Assembly (NCBI GenBank): GCA_021442155.1
Contig: CM038222.1
Span: 17,267,908-17,331,907 of the forward strand
Length of the DNA stretch: 64,000 nt
Origin: Cymbidium sinense
Lineage: Eukaryota; Streptophyta; Magnoliopsida; Asparagales; Orchidaceae
Reading direction: 5' to 3'
Both the position numbers and the translations under genes were made by a program. The notes below the pieces were generated by a model. The model worked only from the letters and a program-made list of their open reading frames with translations, had not been told where the DNA came from and made no database searches. Of this stretch, positions 48,401-61,561 are shown piece after piece (position 1 is the first letter of the stretch; every line of letters starts with the position of its first letter).

Positions 48401-51400
48401 ATACTTTGCTATCTCACTACATATGAATGTATATGTAAACAAGAGGAAGAAAATCATGCAAAAATTGCATTTTTATTTGATTAAAACATTTATGTATATG
48501 AAACAAAATCCCATCTAAATTCTAATGTAGAAATACATGTAAATGAAATCAAATAAGTACATGTCATTCTTAACCATAGAAGTGAGGTAATCAAATGACC
48601 TCCTTGGGGGCTAGCCAAAGCCTCGTATTCCCGGGATGTCAGATTATATACTTATTAACATTCAAATACATATAAAACTACACATGAATTAAGGAAAAAA
48701 AGCTTTACTTCACAGTCCTTAGTTATAAGCACATGAAAACCTATATTTAATCATAACTACTATCACTCTAATCACTGTAATTGATTTATAAACTTTAAAA
48801 AAATAATTTGGATTTATTAGTGATAATAGCCACTCATATATTAAGTTAATTCAACACATGCAAGCTCAACATAGAGGGAATCATTTCATTTAATAATTTT
48901 TGAAAAATATGAATGCATGATTACAAGTGACATACAACATTTAATATGATTGGAAAGAAATAAGCAACATAAAACACGACTTCATTCAACCAAATTAATT
49001 CTTAAGGATAATCATATCAAATAAAATCATTTAAAATAAACTAAAGTTTTTTATTTATTATTAAGTTAGTTTTGGATGTTTGATTTGATTTAAAGAAGAG
49101 AGGAGATTCAATTATTTGCTGCTCCTAACCCATTCCCATATTAGTTAATTAATTTGGTTCAATGAAAAATGTTAAGTAGATTTTATGAGTTAATTAGGTT
49201 ATAACATGCATTAAGTACATTAATTAACCCATTCATATTCCACTTTAGCATAATTATCCAAGTAATTATGCCAACATGATATGCACATACTTTAAAAATA
49301 AAATCAGTAATGACCCTATGAAAATAAAAGGAGCTTAATGCAATTCGCTCATAATCATTAGTTAGTTAAGCCAAAGGGTTTAATTAAGTACTCTTATAAC
49401 TCTCCCACACATGTAGGTGAGTTATAATTTTTTTAGATTTCTCTTAGGTTATTGAATACCTAAGAGTCTACCCAAGACTTAAGTGATCAAGTTCTGAAAT
49501 GATTTGGATATTAGTTTCATTGAATAAGTTATCAATTAGTTAATTAAGTCATAATTAACTTGATTAATTAAATGAACTTGAAGGAACAGACTAAGAAGGA
49601 GATCTCAATATTATCCCATGGGCTCATTCACTGTTGCTCAAAGGATTAATCACTTAATTAATTGATTCATTAATGTTCATGTGATTAATTAATCATTAAT
49701 TGGATTAGGAGAGCAATTAAGGTTAATTAATTAATTTCACTAATTAATCAAGCAATAAATCCCAAGAAATTTGGGGAGACAGAGGTCATCCCCTTAGACA
49801 ATCTCAAAATGTTTGGGATTAATCCCATGGTTAATTAAGGAGTAATTAAGTTAATTAACTTTATAATTAAACCCTAATTAAGACTTAAGTTTTATTCAAA
49901 ATTAATTAAAAATATTTTATTAAATATTTCTTTGAAATACCTTTAAAATAAGATTTATTTGCATTTTTTAGATTTTTATATAATTTGTTATTTTTTTTTC
50001 AAAGTTTCAACCTATTTAAATAACTTTTATAAGGCCTATTAATTTATTTTATTAAAATAGACTATATGAACTTCAAAATTCAATCTAGAAATTATTAAGA
50101 TTTGAAATTTTTTTGGTAGGTAGATCTTAACTTCAACATCGATCTCTAAAAATTTTAATTCAATCAGATTTGTATTTATAGAATAATTGATGAAATTTGA
50201 TTTACACTAAAACTCAAATTAAGTTCAAAATATTCAATAAAATTTAGGGATTTTGAGTTTGTTGGACTCCTTTCGAAAAGATAAATCCAACAAGCCTTAT
50301 TTGCAATTTTCGATTGAGTATTTTATTTTCTATGAATTTTCAAAGTTTTAGGAGATTCAATTAATTTTTAAAATAAAAAATCCCTAAATTCAATCGAATC
50401 ACATGATTGATGTGGCAATGCGGCACACATACGCCGTGGTGCCACATAGCATCGTGCAATTGGTTAGCACGATTCTGCATGGCTAGAATGAGCAGGAATG
50501 CAGATTTTATGCTGATCGATTCAGACTATACGATCATAGATCGGAGGGTTCAGATCGCACCCAATGATTTAATGGATGAAATCAAATGGATCTAGTGCAA
50601 AATTTGGACCGTCTGATCCCCTGAACGCAAGATCGGATGGCTGTTGGGTATCATCCCGTGAGCGGATGAAAGTGGATGAACAGTCAAAATGAGAGCATTT
50701 TTAGGAATTTTGTGAAATCTGAACGAAATAATGTCTGAATGGCCTCGTTATCACATCAATTCACATCAAAAAACTTCTATTTTCATATTGGGATTAAATG
50801 GAATAAAAAATACAAGGGTTTTTTAAGAAAATTCTTAAAATTGCATAAAAATAATCACAAAGGAAAGCTCCAAAGATCGGCTATGGTTCTTGAAAATTAC
50901 CTCACTGGGGATGATTTTCGGTGGCGGTAATGATTTGAGCACACTCCTGACTGTAGGAAGAAGCTTTGGAATGAATCTAGATCTTTGCCTCCCTTTGGAA
51001 TGATGTATCCACCAATTGCCACTGATTCCTCATCGAAATCTGCTTAATTTTGATGGTTTTCACTCCAAAATGAACTGGGAATGTTGTTGGTTGATTTTGA
51101 GGAGCTCTTGGAGAGTGAATAATGGCAAGAAGAATATCTTGGAGGCTTCAATTTTCTATCTTTTTGGGATGGCCAAAAATTACCATTAGTCATGATGGGG
51201 AGATGGTTGGGAGGTGATGCCTTATTGGGGATCTTGGATTCTACCTCCAAAGTCTTCATTTGAGGCTATGAAGTCAGTCTCAATTGAATGCAAGTGATTG
51301 GAAGGAATGAATGAGATTGGGTGGAATCCTATGTGGGGGAGGATCCTTGAGAGATTTTATTGGGTTTGGGATGATCCCAAGTAGGTTTAGGTTGGGTTTT

Positions 51401-53303
51401 ATTAGCTCCCAAGATGTTATGGGTTAGTTTCAAAGGATTTGGCTCAATTTGGGTCATTTGTGGCAAATTGCATCATATTAGGTTAGGTTGACCAATTGGT
51501 CAAATTAAGTCAAACCAAAGCTTAGGTTAGTTTCAAATAATGATTTGAAGTTTTTTGGTATGATCAATTTGATTTAATTTAGCCTAGAAATAATTTTGGC
51601 TCATTTGAAATCAAATGGGTCAAATGGGTCAAGTTGACCAACTTGATCAAAGTTGGCCAAATTGGCTTGGGCTATGGGTTGATTCAATGTCAATTGGCTA
51701 ATTGAAGATGAATGTAGTCTTTGGTTTGAATCAATTTAGATTTAACTTGGATTTAGCCCAAATTGATTATTTTGGTCAATTTGGGCTAAGTGGGTCAATT
51801 TCACTGGGTTGGGTTAGGTCTGGCTCAATTGATGGTAAAGTCATGTTCAAACATTCATCATGGGTTAATCTGAATCAATGGTTTCAACCAATTTGGTGTA
51901 TGGTGAGTTTTGGGTAGTTTTGGTTCATTTGGACTAAAGGATTGACTTGGTCAAATGACCAAGTTGATTGGGCTTGACCCAATTCATGGTAATTGGTCAT
52001 CCTAGGGTGATCAATGGTCATGGTATGAGGCTTGGATGTACTTGGTTTAATCTAATTTGAGTCGGATTATAACTTGGTTCAAAAGGGTCCTTTAGGTCAC
52101 TTTAGGTCAAGTGAGCCTAAGTGGTCAACTGGTTTATTTTTGACATGATTTAAGTTTAGTTGAACTTATATATGAGCCTAGGAATGAAATATAAATTTAA
52201 CTGCAATCAATTTGGAGTGCAATAGATTTTGGTTCATTTGAAATTTTCACATCAAAAGGGCTAAGTTGGGCTTGGCATGGGTTGATTTGGATTTGGTTTG
52301 ATGATTATAGGTTTCATTTATATTTAGATAAGTGATTAAAAGAATGATTTATTCAAGAGAAAATCCATTAATTTTGACTTTATTTGGATAGTTTTTGGCT
52401 AAGTTCAAAGAATTGGTTCAATGGGCTTATATTGGGTTCTGATTTGAAATTAGATTTGGTTTTTGTTATTTGAATGTAGATTTCATTTATATTTGGGAAT
52501 ATAATTAAAGGAACAATTTATTTATAACAAAATCAATTGAGTTTGAAGTGATCTGAAGGAAAATTTGGCTAAGCTCATGAAGGTAGGTTCAAAGGGCTTA
52601 AAAGAGGATTTGATTTAGTTTGATTTAGTTTTGATGATTTGATGTAGATTTTGTTTATATTTTGAAAATGATTGAAGATATGATTGATTTATAGAAAAAT
52701 CAATCAAAATTGGGTTGAATTGAGTTAATATTTGGTCATGTTCATGGCACCAACACAAATGGCTTGAGAAGGATTTTGTGGTTTAAGTTTGTTCTTGGGC
52801 TTGAATCATTTAAGCTAGATTTGAATTGAAATTTGATTGTTTAATTGAATGATTGAATTGATATTTAAGAAAATCAATTGAGTTTGGGTGGATTTGAATT
52901 TGGCTAAGGCTAAGCCCATAAGATAAAATCATAGGGCTTAGGAAAAATTTTGATTTTGGATTTGATTATAAATTTTATTCATTCAATTTAGAATTTGGAA
53001 TTTGGAATTTGGATTTAGATTTGGACTTGAAATTTGAATTTGAATTTGAGGTTTGGTTTGAGATTTGGATTTTGATTGGATTTAAGAAGGTGCACATGGA
53101 TTGGGTTTAGGCTATGGGATAGGTGATTTCCTTAAGTCCTAAGGCATAGCTTAGTCCTATGATTAACCCTTCTAAGCCTCTAGGCTTAGGTTAAGCATTC
53201 ACCCAATAACTATAAGTGTCTTATGATTAAGGATCTCTTAGTATCTAGAAGAGTCCTAAGCCAAAGAAGAGGAGGTTGAGAGCTCACTCCAAAAGTAAGG
53301 TCA
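45431..53303 (-). mobile_element. Complete 7.9 kb LTR, subfamily A (5' LTR of E2)
   Basis: Plus-strand limits are TGGTGTTTAT at 45,431 and AGTAAGGTCA at 53,303. It has the conserved modules, three copies of the ~90-bp element (about 48,061-48,152, 48,318-48,410, 48,568-48,662), a GC block at 50,400-50,660 and a long GGTCAA-rich tract at 51,430-52,150. It is flanked inside by the E2 leader and outside by the middle of another A-type LTR, as expected for insertion of E2 into that LTR. Short frames within (for example 50,407-50,595) have no family. Confidence 0.8.
48061..48662. repeat. Three spaced copies of the ~90-bp LTR element (E2 LTR)
   Basis: Each copy runs from TTAAACTAGAGAAGTGAGG-like sequence through AATGACCTCCTTGG to a GATGTC..AGA.TATATAC-type end. 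The spacers contain unrelated AT-rich sequence. Spacing is about 250-260 bp. Confidence 0.8.
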
Positions 53304-55275
53304 ATAGTGGTTTATATGATTTGAGAATTTTTAGTTAGTGTTTTCTTTTGTTTCATTTGACCTGCACTTAGTAACTAAGTGTTATAAATAGAAGAGAAAG
53401 AGAGAAATACTCTCTTTCATCCCTACCCTAAGTCATTTCTAAAGTATGTTAATTAGCTTAGTTCTATTTAGTGAATGGCTTATTACATATTTTAAATTAA
53501 TCTTAAGTTTAGGTTTACTTTAAATAATCCTATTCAACATGAAAGGAATCTTAAGATTAATTTGACTGAATTACTATCACATGACACATGTTAAATCATT
53601 CCTTTCCATCACATGTAATATGCATATAATTAAATCCTAACTATACCTACAGATATAATATGTTTTAGCATACTTAAATGATGAATTTGAGTATGTATAT
53701 TTGAAATTTATACTTTCCATTTGATTGAATTATTTTATCATATTAATTTAAATCTCTATATAAATTCTTATACAAAAATATATAGGGGTGAAATTAAATA
53801 GGTTTGTGTCATTATTAACCATGGAAGTGAGGTAATCAAATGACCTCCTTGGGGCTAGCAAAAGCCTCATATTCCTGGGATGTCTAGACTATATACCATT
53901 ACATTCAGCCATATGTAAATTTGCATACATGAACATAAGAAAGAGAGCTCCACATCACATGATCAAATAATTCAATCACTTGAACAATTACAAATGCATG
54001 TATTTATGATAAAAGAAAAGTGGTTCTGATTCCATAATTAAATACACACACACATGTATAAGAGACATAAGCTAGTACATGTCATTGTTAACTAGGGAAG
54101 TGAGATAATCAAATGACCTCCTTGGGGCTACTTAAAGCCTCATATTCCTGGGATGTCTAGACCAAATATTTGCTTTTCTCAAATACAAATGAATGTATAC
54201 ATAAGTAAAGGAAGTAAAACCATGCAAAGATTATATTTTTACTTGGTTGAAACATTTATGCATGTGGATTAAAATTCTTATTCAAATTCTAATGTAGAAA
54301 TACATGTATATGAAATCAAATAAGTACTCATCATTATTAACCATGGAAATGGGGTAATCAAATGGCCTCTTTGGGGCTAACTAAAGCCTCATATTCTCAG
54401 GATGTCTGGACTATATATCTATTAACATTCAAATGCATGTAAAGCTATACATGAATCAAAGAAAAGAAAGTCCCAATCCATACACTTAGGGTATAATCAC
54501 ATAAATTTCCTATATATTTATAACTAGCATTCAAATCATATGTAATCATTCATTTATAATCTTTGAAAAATACATTTGGATTTAATAGTGATAATAGCCA
54601 CACATATATTAAATTAAATCAACACATGCAAGCTTGCATAAAGGAAACCATTTGATTTAATTAATTTTGTAAAAGATGAATACATGAATCAAATGACATA
54701 CAATATTTAATATGATTGGAGAGGAATAAATAAACATAAACATATAATTTCAATTAACCAACTTAATTTCTAAGGACAATCATATCAAATAAAATTATTT
54801 AAAGCAAACCAAAGCTTTTTAATATCATTTTTAATTGTTATTTAATTTAATTTAAGGAAAGGGAGAAAAAGGTTTGCTAATCCTAATCTCATCCCATGTT
54901 TGTAAGTTAATGTGATTTAATGAATGTTAATTAAGTTGATTTTATGGATTAATTAAGGTAAGATATGAATTAATTAATTAATTAACCCTTACCTATGTTA
55001 CCTTAAATTAATTAACTAAATAATTATAAGCCAATGTAATATCCAAAATGAATTGAAAAGTAAATTAACAACAGTCCTATGAAATGAAAAGGCCTAATGC
55101 AATTGGCTCATAATTAATAGTTAATTAAGATCAAGGAACTTAATTAGTTTTATGATTTCCCCACACATATAGGTAAATCACCATTTCATTAAATATCTTT
55201 AGGTAATTGAACACTTAAAGATCTACCATATCAGTTAATTAGGTCCAGATGTGTTTTAAATATTAATTAAACTCA

Positions 55276-55295
55276 TTAAGTAATTAATAAATCCA
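55276..55295. repeat. Left target-site duplication of the LINE
   Basis: TTAAGTAATTAATAAATCCA, 20 bp. It matches 58,439-58,458 with one mismatch. Confidence 0.9.
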
Positions 55296-55729
55296 ACTAT
55301 AACAACAAGCCTTTATCCCACTAAGTGGGTCAGCTACATGAATTCTTCGCCTCCATTCTGTCCTATTATGAGTCAAATTCTCATTTAATTTAAGTATACT
55401 AAGGTCATTTTTTATACATCCTAACCAAGTCTGTTTAGGTCTACCTCTACCTTTCTAAACATAAGGAAAATTTAATGTATCTACTCTTCTAATCAGCTGA
55501 TCAAACGGCCGACGCTTTATGTGGCCAAACCATCTAAGGCGACTCTCTCTAATCTTATCTGCCACTGGAGCAACTCCAACTTTTTCTCAAACATACTCAT
55601 TTTGCATTTTATCTCTAAGAGTAAAGCCACTCATCCACCTGAGCATCCTCATCTCTGTAAAAAATAACTTAGTCTTATGCTTCTCTTTTATTGGCCAACA
55701 TTCTGCATGATAAGTCATTGCAGGTCTTA

Positions 55730-56800
55730 CCACCATCTTATAAAATTTTTCCTTAAGTTTAAGTGGAACTTTCTATCACACAACAGGCTAGATGCATTCC
55801 TCCACTTCAACCATACAACTTGAATTCTACAAATAACATCTCCATCTATTTCACCATAATTTTGAACAATAGAGCCTAAATATCTGAATCGTTCACTCTT
55901 ATTAATGACTTGTTCACCTAATGTCACAACACTACCACTAGAACTTTTAAGACTAAAATTACACTCGATATATTCATATTTAGATCCACTTAAACAAAAA
56001 CCTTTAGACTCTAATGTTGACCTCCATAATTTAAGTTTCTCTTGACTCCCTCTCTAGTTATATAAACAAGAAGAATGGCATCAGCAAAAAAGAATTCACC
56101 AAGGTACATCTTCTTGTAAATTCCTAGTAAGGACATCCATAACTAAAGCAAAAAAAGATAAGGGCTTAAAGCTGATCCTTGATGTAATCCAACTGAAATA
56201 GGAAAATATTCTATCAATCCTCTTTGTGTTTGGACACAAGTAACAGCTCTAGTATACAATATCCTGAATAACTTGAATATAACCAATATTAACTCCTTTC
56301 TATTCAAGAACTCTCCAAAGAACATCTCTTGAAACTTTATCATAAGCTTTCTCTAAATTAGTAAATATCATATGTAGATCCTCCTTACTTTCTCAATACT
56401 TCTCCATCCAACCTCTTAACAAATGTATAGCATCTATAGTAGATCTACCTGGCATGAAACCAAACTGATTGTGAGAAACTTTTGTATCATATCGTAACCT
56501 ATGCTCAATTACTTTCTTTCATAATTTTAGAGTATGACAAATTAACTTAATTCCTCTATAATTTGCACACTCTTGTGCATCACCTTTATTCATAAATATA
56601 GGAACCAACAAACTATTCCTGCACTCATCTGGCATCTTGTTAGTCTTTAAAATAACATTAAAAAGATTTGTAAGCTAAGAAATTCCTTGATCTCCTAAAC
56701 ATTTTCACACTTCTATTGGAATATCATCAGGTCCTACTATTTTTCCACATTTTATTTTCTTTAAAGCTTCTCTAACTTCAGATTTACTAATGTGGCGATA
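55730..56800 (-). pseudogene. LINE reverse transcriptase remnant
   Basis: Minus-strand motifs: [17 protein letters not shown] (about 56,316-56,368), in which the catalytic Asp of the usual F-x-D-L-E-K-A-Y-D is Asn; GLHQGSALSPYLFLL (56,143-56,190); FADAILLV (56,065-56,088), where FADD is expected and the second Asp is Ala; and the C-terminal SERFRYLGSIVQNYGEIDGD (about 55,838-55,897). Both catalytic changes and frame breaks make it non-functional. In an active element this domain primes and copies at the target site. Confidence 0.9.
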
Positions 56801-56813
56801 AAAACAAAATTCC

Positions 56814-57444
56814 TTATCTTTTTAGGGTGTTAAGTTTGCTAAAATCATTCGTACTTTCAGATCCATCATTGAAAAGTTTATCAAAATATCTCATCCGCCT
56901 ATTTTCAATATCCTTTTCTAAGAAAAGCATTTTATTATTTTCATCCTTAATACACCTCATTTGAACTAGGTCTTTACTTCTCTTATCACTTTGGTTGGCT
57001 AACTTATACATACATCTTTCACCTTCATTGGTATCTAATCTATTGTAGAAATCACTAAAAGCTAAATTTTTTTGCATCATATATTGCTTTCTTAGAATCT
57101 CTACAGGCCACTTCATATCTTTCCCAATTCTCTAAGTTTTTACATATAAACCAAGTTTAATAATAATGATTCTTATTTCTTATCTTTTCTTGCACACTTT
57201 GACTCCACCACCAACTATTTTTATTAAAGGAATATTTTTCTTTTGATTCTCTAAGCACATTTTTAGCAACTTGCTTAATTTCACTTGCTACTTTTTCCCA
57301 CATAACATTAGCTTCCTTATGAACATCCCAAATTCTAAGCCCTTGTAGCTTGCTCCTAAAAATATTTTTATTTGTGTTCTTTAAGTATCCCCATCTAATC
57401 CTAGGATAATAATTTGATTTATTTTTCCTCATACAATCTTTCAT
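56814..57444 (-). pseudogene. LINE linker between endonuclease and RT
   Basis: Two minus-strand pieces, 57,157-57,444 (YYPRIRWGYLKNTNKNIFRS) and 56,814-57,116 (ERCMYKLANQSDKRSKDLVQ; RYFDKLFND), match the arrangement seen between endonuclease and RT in plant RTE elements. They have no catalytic role of their own. They are separated by stops. Confidence 0.8.
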
Positions 57445-57534
57445 CTTAAAATCTAAAACTAATAATCGATGTTGGGTACTTAAACTTTCACTTGGAATGA
57501 CCTTACAATCTTTACAATCTAAACAATCTATTTT

Positions 57535-58100
57535 TTATTGAAAATAATCAATCTGTGTTTTAATAGATCCATTTTTATAAGTAATAACATGTTCATCTCT
57601 TTTCTTAAATAAAGTATTAGCAACTATAAAATCATAAGCTAAAGCAAAATATAATATAGTCCTACCTTCTTCATTAGTCACTCCAAATCCATAACCATCA
57701 TGAATACTTTTAAAATATTCTACCACTCTACCAACATGTCCATTTAAATCTCCTCCAATAAATACTTTTTCTTCAAGATGTATCTTTAGTATTAATTCCT
57801 CTAATTCATTCCAAAAAATTTCTTTTAAGCTTACATCCAAACCTATTTAAGGAGCATAAACACTTATAACATTGATAATCTTAGTATCAACAATAATCTT
57901 TAAAGCAATAATTTTATCTCCACATCTATTAATATTTATAGCATTATCCTTCAAACTTTTATCTATACCTACACCATTTCTAGTTCAACTTTTACCTAAA
58001 TATCAAAGTTTAAAACCTAAATTATTAATCTCCTTGGCCTTTCCCCAACCCATTTAGTTTCTTGAACACATAAAATATTTATCTTTCTATGAACAATAAT
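57535..58100 (-). pseudogene. LINE AP-type endonuclease remnant
   Basis: The minus-strand frame 57,535-57,840 has FIGGDLNGHVG, then GYGFGVTNEEGRTILYFALA, and KNGSIKTQIDYFQ. Upstream, 57,850-58,080 encodes VQETKWVG and IKDKS/ISVYAP-type sequence with a stop. These are the metal-binding and substrate motifs of the apurinic/apyrimidinic-type endonuclease that nicks target DNA. Frame changes near 57,841 and 57,950 break it. Confidence 0.88.
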
Positions 58101-58438
58101 ATCTATTAATTCCATTAATTTACCTATAAGAGTACATATATTCCAAGTTCCTAACCTATTTCTAGTTACATGGACTAACTTCTTTGCCCGCATTCATCCA
58201 TAATGTGGGAACCCTTGCTTATTTAACACTGCACCTAAGCACCGAAGCAGCGGCCCTTGCACATTTTTCATTATTTTCAAACCATACAGTGTGTCGCTTC
58301 TAGGGGATGCCCTAGCATTAACACAATGATTTAAAGGATTCATGTCATTATTATTTTAAAAAGTTTTACGCTGGTTGTCGACTACCTATCGCAACCCTCC
58401 ACTTTTTAGATCCAGACTTGGGACGGGCAAAGGTTGTG

Positions 58439-58458
58439 TTAAGTAATTAATTAATCCA
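58439..58458. repeat. Right target-site duplication of the LINE
   Basis: TTAAGTAATTAATTAATCCA. One base differs from the left copy (position 14). Confidence 0.9.
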
Positions 58459-58969
58459 TTAATTATTAATTAATTTCTCTTGCAAAAGTGAAGGACACCT
58501 AGGGAAAAGATTAGGAGAGAAGCCCCAATCCAATTACCTAAGCATGCTCACTATTAAATAGTGATAAATGAACTCAATCAATTAGTTGATTTATTGTTCA
58601 TGCACTTAATTAACTTTGAATTAATTTAGGAAAGTAATTAAGACTTAATTAGCTAATTTTCCTAATAAATCAATCAATAAATCCCAAGAAAATTAGGAGA
58701 GGTAGAGATCATCCCCTACATGATCTAAGAAATTTTGAGATTAATTAATTAATTAATTAAAGAGTAATTGGGCTAATTAAAAATTTAATTAGGGATAATT
58801 AAGCTAAAATTACTATATAAAATTAATTAGGAATAATTTAATGAATTCCTCTCTGAAATATCTTTAAAATGAACCATGGTTTATATTTTTTTTGATATTT
58901 CTATAATTAATTATGAATTATGGAAGTTTAAACCTTCAAAATTAGTTAATTAGCCTTAATCCTATTAGC

Positions 58970-59290
58970 TCCATGTGGCACACTGATGCGATATGCTTTC
59001 CATGTGGCATCACGAGATTGGCTATTTAAATAGTCACATCCGCAGTTGACTTGGATGGCGGTGGGATGTAGGTTCTCATGAATCGTCAAATCTGAGATCG
59101 GGCAGCCACGATCAAACTTGTGGTTAAAGAAGGATTAATTGATCGATCTAATGTGATCTAATCAAGGCTGCCCATTTGATCACGCTAAATGGATGGCATG
59201 TGATCTCTCTTCCCATGAGCGATGAACGATGGTGCCCGTCCACCATGGATCGCACGATTCGAGCTCACCCAAGCTCAGACTCCAAAACAA
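58970..59290. promoter_or_regulatory. Conserved GC-richer LTR block (C5 copy)
   Basis: CCATGTGGCACACTGATGCG and CCATGTGGCATCACGAG are followed by GATTGGCTATTTAAATAG, then GATC-rich sequence. It is the equivalent of 4,020-4,340. Function is inferred from conservation. Confidence 0.4.
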
Positions 59291-60879
59291 TCCCACACTT
59301 TCGCACAAGGGATCCATGAAGATCCAACTGCTAAGATCGGCTCACATGCAAATTTTTTTCACAAAGATCCAACACAATTTAAGTGAAAGCTCGATTTCAA
59401 TGGATTTACCTCACTAGAGCTATGATCGACAGTTTGCATGCTTGAGGAAGTTTCATCTAGTTGAAATGAAGTTCTATTGAGCAAAAATTAGATTGGTTCA
59501 AAGAGGATTTCTCGGGTGGCCAACAATGGTGCTTTAGAAGCTCGACTTTGATTGAAGTCTATCCTTCAGTGGGCTTAGAGCTTAATGGAAGGTTCGATTG
59601 GCTTCGATGATGTGCATGGAAAGTGTGTAAGAGCAATTGGATTTTAATTGAGAAATGGGGAAGTTGGAATCAAGGATGAGCTCCCTTATTTTGGCATTGC
59701 ACAGGAAGAGAAAATCAAAAGTGAAGAGGGCTTGGAATTGATTGAAAGCTTGTTAGGGAGTTTTTTTCTCTATTGGGAGCTCAGAAAAAGTGAATGGTAT
59801 AATTTTCTATGAGAATTGAGGGGTTATACCTTTCAATTGGTTGAGATTGATGGACGAGATTGCTTCCCCAATTTCGGTCGGCCAGCCACCATTAGGGTGT
59901 TAGAGGGGTCACAATCGAGTCTATGTGACACACCATGAGTGGAGGAATGCTTGGGAGGTGGCTCAAGGCTTGGTATGACTACTGGCTCTTTCTTGAAACC
60001 ATTAGGTTCTCAATTTGGGAGGGAGATGAGTTAAATAATCTCCCTTTGGTCCATGGCAAGCCTAGCCCACTTAGGGTGGGCTAGGTGAGTATGTAATACC
60101 CCATTTGGGTGCTTAATGGCTGCCAAGGATGATAAGAGAGTGGACTTTGCCGATTTTGGAAAAATCTCACATGGGGAGGCCTATCCAGGGGAGATTTACC
60201 TTGGTTTTTGCTCCAATTAGGTTTGGTCAGTTCCCAAGATCCCATGGGTTGGTTTCATGGGTTTTAGCTTAATTTAGGTCATATGGGTCATATTGGGTTA
60301 TGTTGAGCTAGGTTGACTAATTGGTCAAATTAGGTCAAACCAAGGCTCGGGTTAGGTTCAAATGATGATTTGAAGTGTTTAGGTTCAAGTGGTTTCAATT
60401 AATTTGCCCCAAGTTTGACTTTGGCTTATTTGGATTCATAAAGGTCAACTAGGCCAAGTTGACCAATTTGACCAAATTGGCCAAATTGGCTTGGGTTAGC
60501 TGTTGGTTCAATTCAATTGGGTAATTGAAATGATTGTAGATTTTGGTTTGAATCAATTTAAATTTAATTTGGATTTTGGCCAATTTGACCCTTTAGGTCA
60601 ATTTGGGCTAAGTTGGTCAATTAGGATAGGATGGGTCCAATTATCAAATTGGTGCTTTGGTCAAGTTCAATAATGAATTTGGAATGAACTTGAGCCATTG
60701 GTTGCAATCAATTTAGGTTGGATTAGGATTGGTTAATTAGGATTGGTTAATTAGGATTGGTTTGGCTCAATTGATGGTCAAGTCATGTTAAATCATTGAT
60801 TATGGATTGATGTGAATCAATACTTTCAATTGCTTTGGTGTAGAATGAGTTTTGGCTAATTTGGGTTTCATATGACCTA

Positions 60880-61261
60880 AACAAAATCCTAAATTAAATA
60901 AAATAAAATAAATTAAAAATAATCCTATACCTAAAAAAAAAAACCTAAAAATAAACCTAAAATAAAAACTTAAAACCTAAACCAAAAATAATAAAATAAA
61001 AAGATAAACATAAACCTAAAAATAAAAAATAAAACTTAAACCTAAAAAATAAAATAAAAATAAAACTCAACTAAAAATTAAACCAAAACCTAAAAAATAA
61101 ACAAAATTATAAAACCTAAACTAAAATAAATAAACCTGAAATAAATAAACTAAATTAAATATAAATAAAAAATAAACCTAAATAAAATAAAAAATAAAAT
61201 AAACTCAAATAAATAAAAAATAAACTAAATAAATCTAAACCAACCAGTTTACATAATTTTT
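60880..61261. repeat. Degenerate AAATAAA / CCTAAA low-complexity field, part 1
   Basis: Nearly all A, T and C on the plus strand, built of ATAAAATAAA, CCTAAAAATAAA and similar. It may be telomere-type repeat that has lost C by mutation. It starts abruptly at the end of the LTR fragment. Confidence 0.85.
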
Positions 61262-61561
61262 AAAAAAAACCCTAAACCCTAAATCCTAAATCGTAAACCT
61301 TAAACCTTATACCGTAAAACTAACCACTACACCTAAAACCTTAAACCTACAACACTAGGCCTACAACACTAAGCCTACAACCCTAAACCCTAAACCCTAA
61401 ACCCTAAACCTTAAAACCCAAAAACCTAAACTCAAAACCTTAAACCTTAAACCCTAAACCCTATATCCTAAAACCCTAAACCCTAAACCCTAAACCCCCC
61501 AAAAACCTACAACCCTAAAAAGTAACCCTTAACCCTATACGCTAAACTAACTCTAAATTTT
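61262..61561. repeat. Interstitial telomere-type repeats (CCCTAAA)n, block 1
   Basis: Degenerate plant telomere units with perfect runs of about four units (61,380-61,408). Orientation is CCCTAAA on the plus strand. Confidence 0.95.

Larger units (their letters stand above)
55296..58438 (-). mobile_element. Full-length plant RTE-clade LINE (3.1 kb), inactive
   Basis: The element lies on the minus strand between 20-bp target-site duplications. Its 3' end (left) has the CAACAAGCC and CCCACTAAGTGGG sequence familiar from plant RTE elements. Its 5' end has GTTGCGATAGGTAGTCGAC (near 58,390). Endonuclease, linker and RT follow in order on the minus strand. The length of 3,143 bp is normal for plant RTE. 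The interrupted LTR sequence continues on both sides, so the insertion is younger than that LTR copy. Many stops and two altered RT motifs show it is dead. Confidence 0.93.
53304..60880 (-). mobile_element. LTR fragment C5, subfamily A, split by a LINE
   Basis: It begins mid-LTR (53,307 matches 47,563 and 1,635) and continues colinearly with C1 and the E2 LTR: ~90-bp elements at about 53,808, 54,084 and 54,331, AT-rich part to 55,295, then from 58,439 the GC block (58,970-59,290) and the GGTCAA tract (60,260-60,700). It stops at about 60,880 at the telomere-like field, about 1.1 kb short of the LTR terminus. Without the LINE it is about 4.4 kb. Confidence 0.8.

Noticed and set aside
50407..50595. 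62-codon plus-strand frame in the GC block
   Set aside because: The block is conserved as DNA among LTRs but the frame is not.
58980..59040. TATTTAAATAG as a TATA box with a nearby CCAAT
   Set aside because: The CCAAT is too close and on the wrong side for either strand; only the conserved block as a whole is reported.
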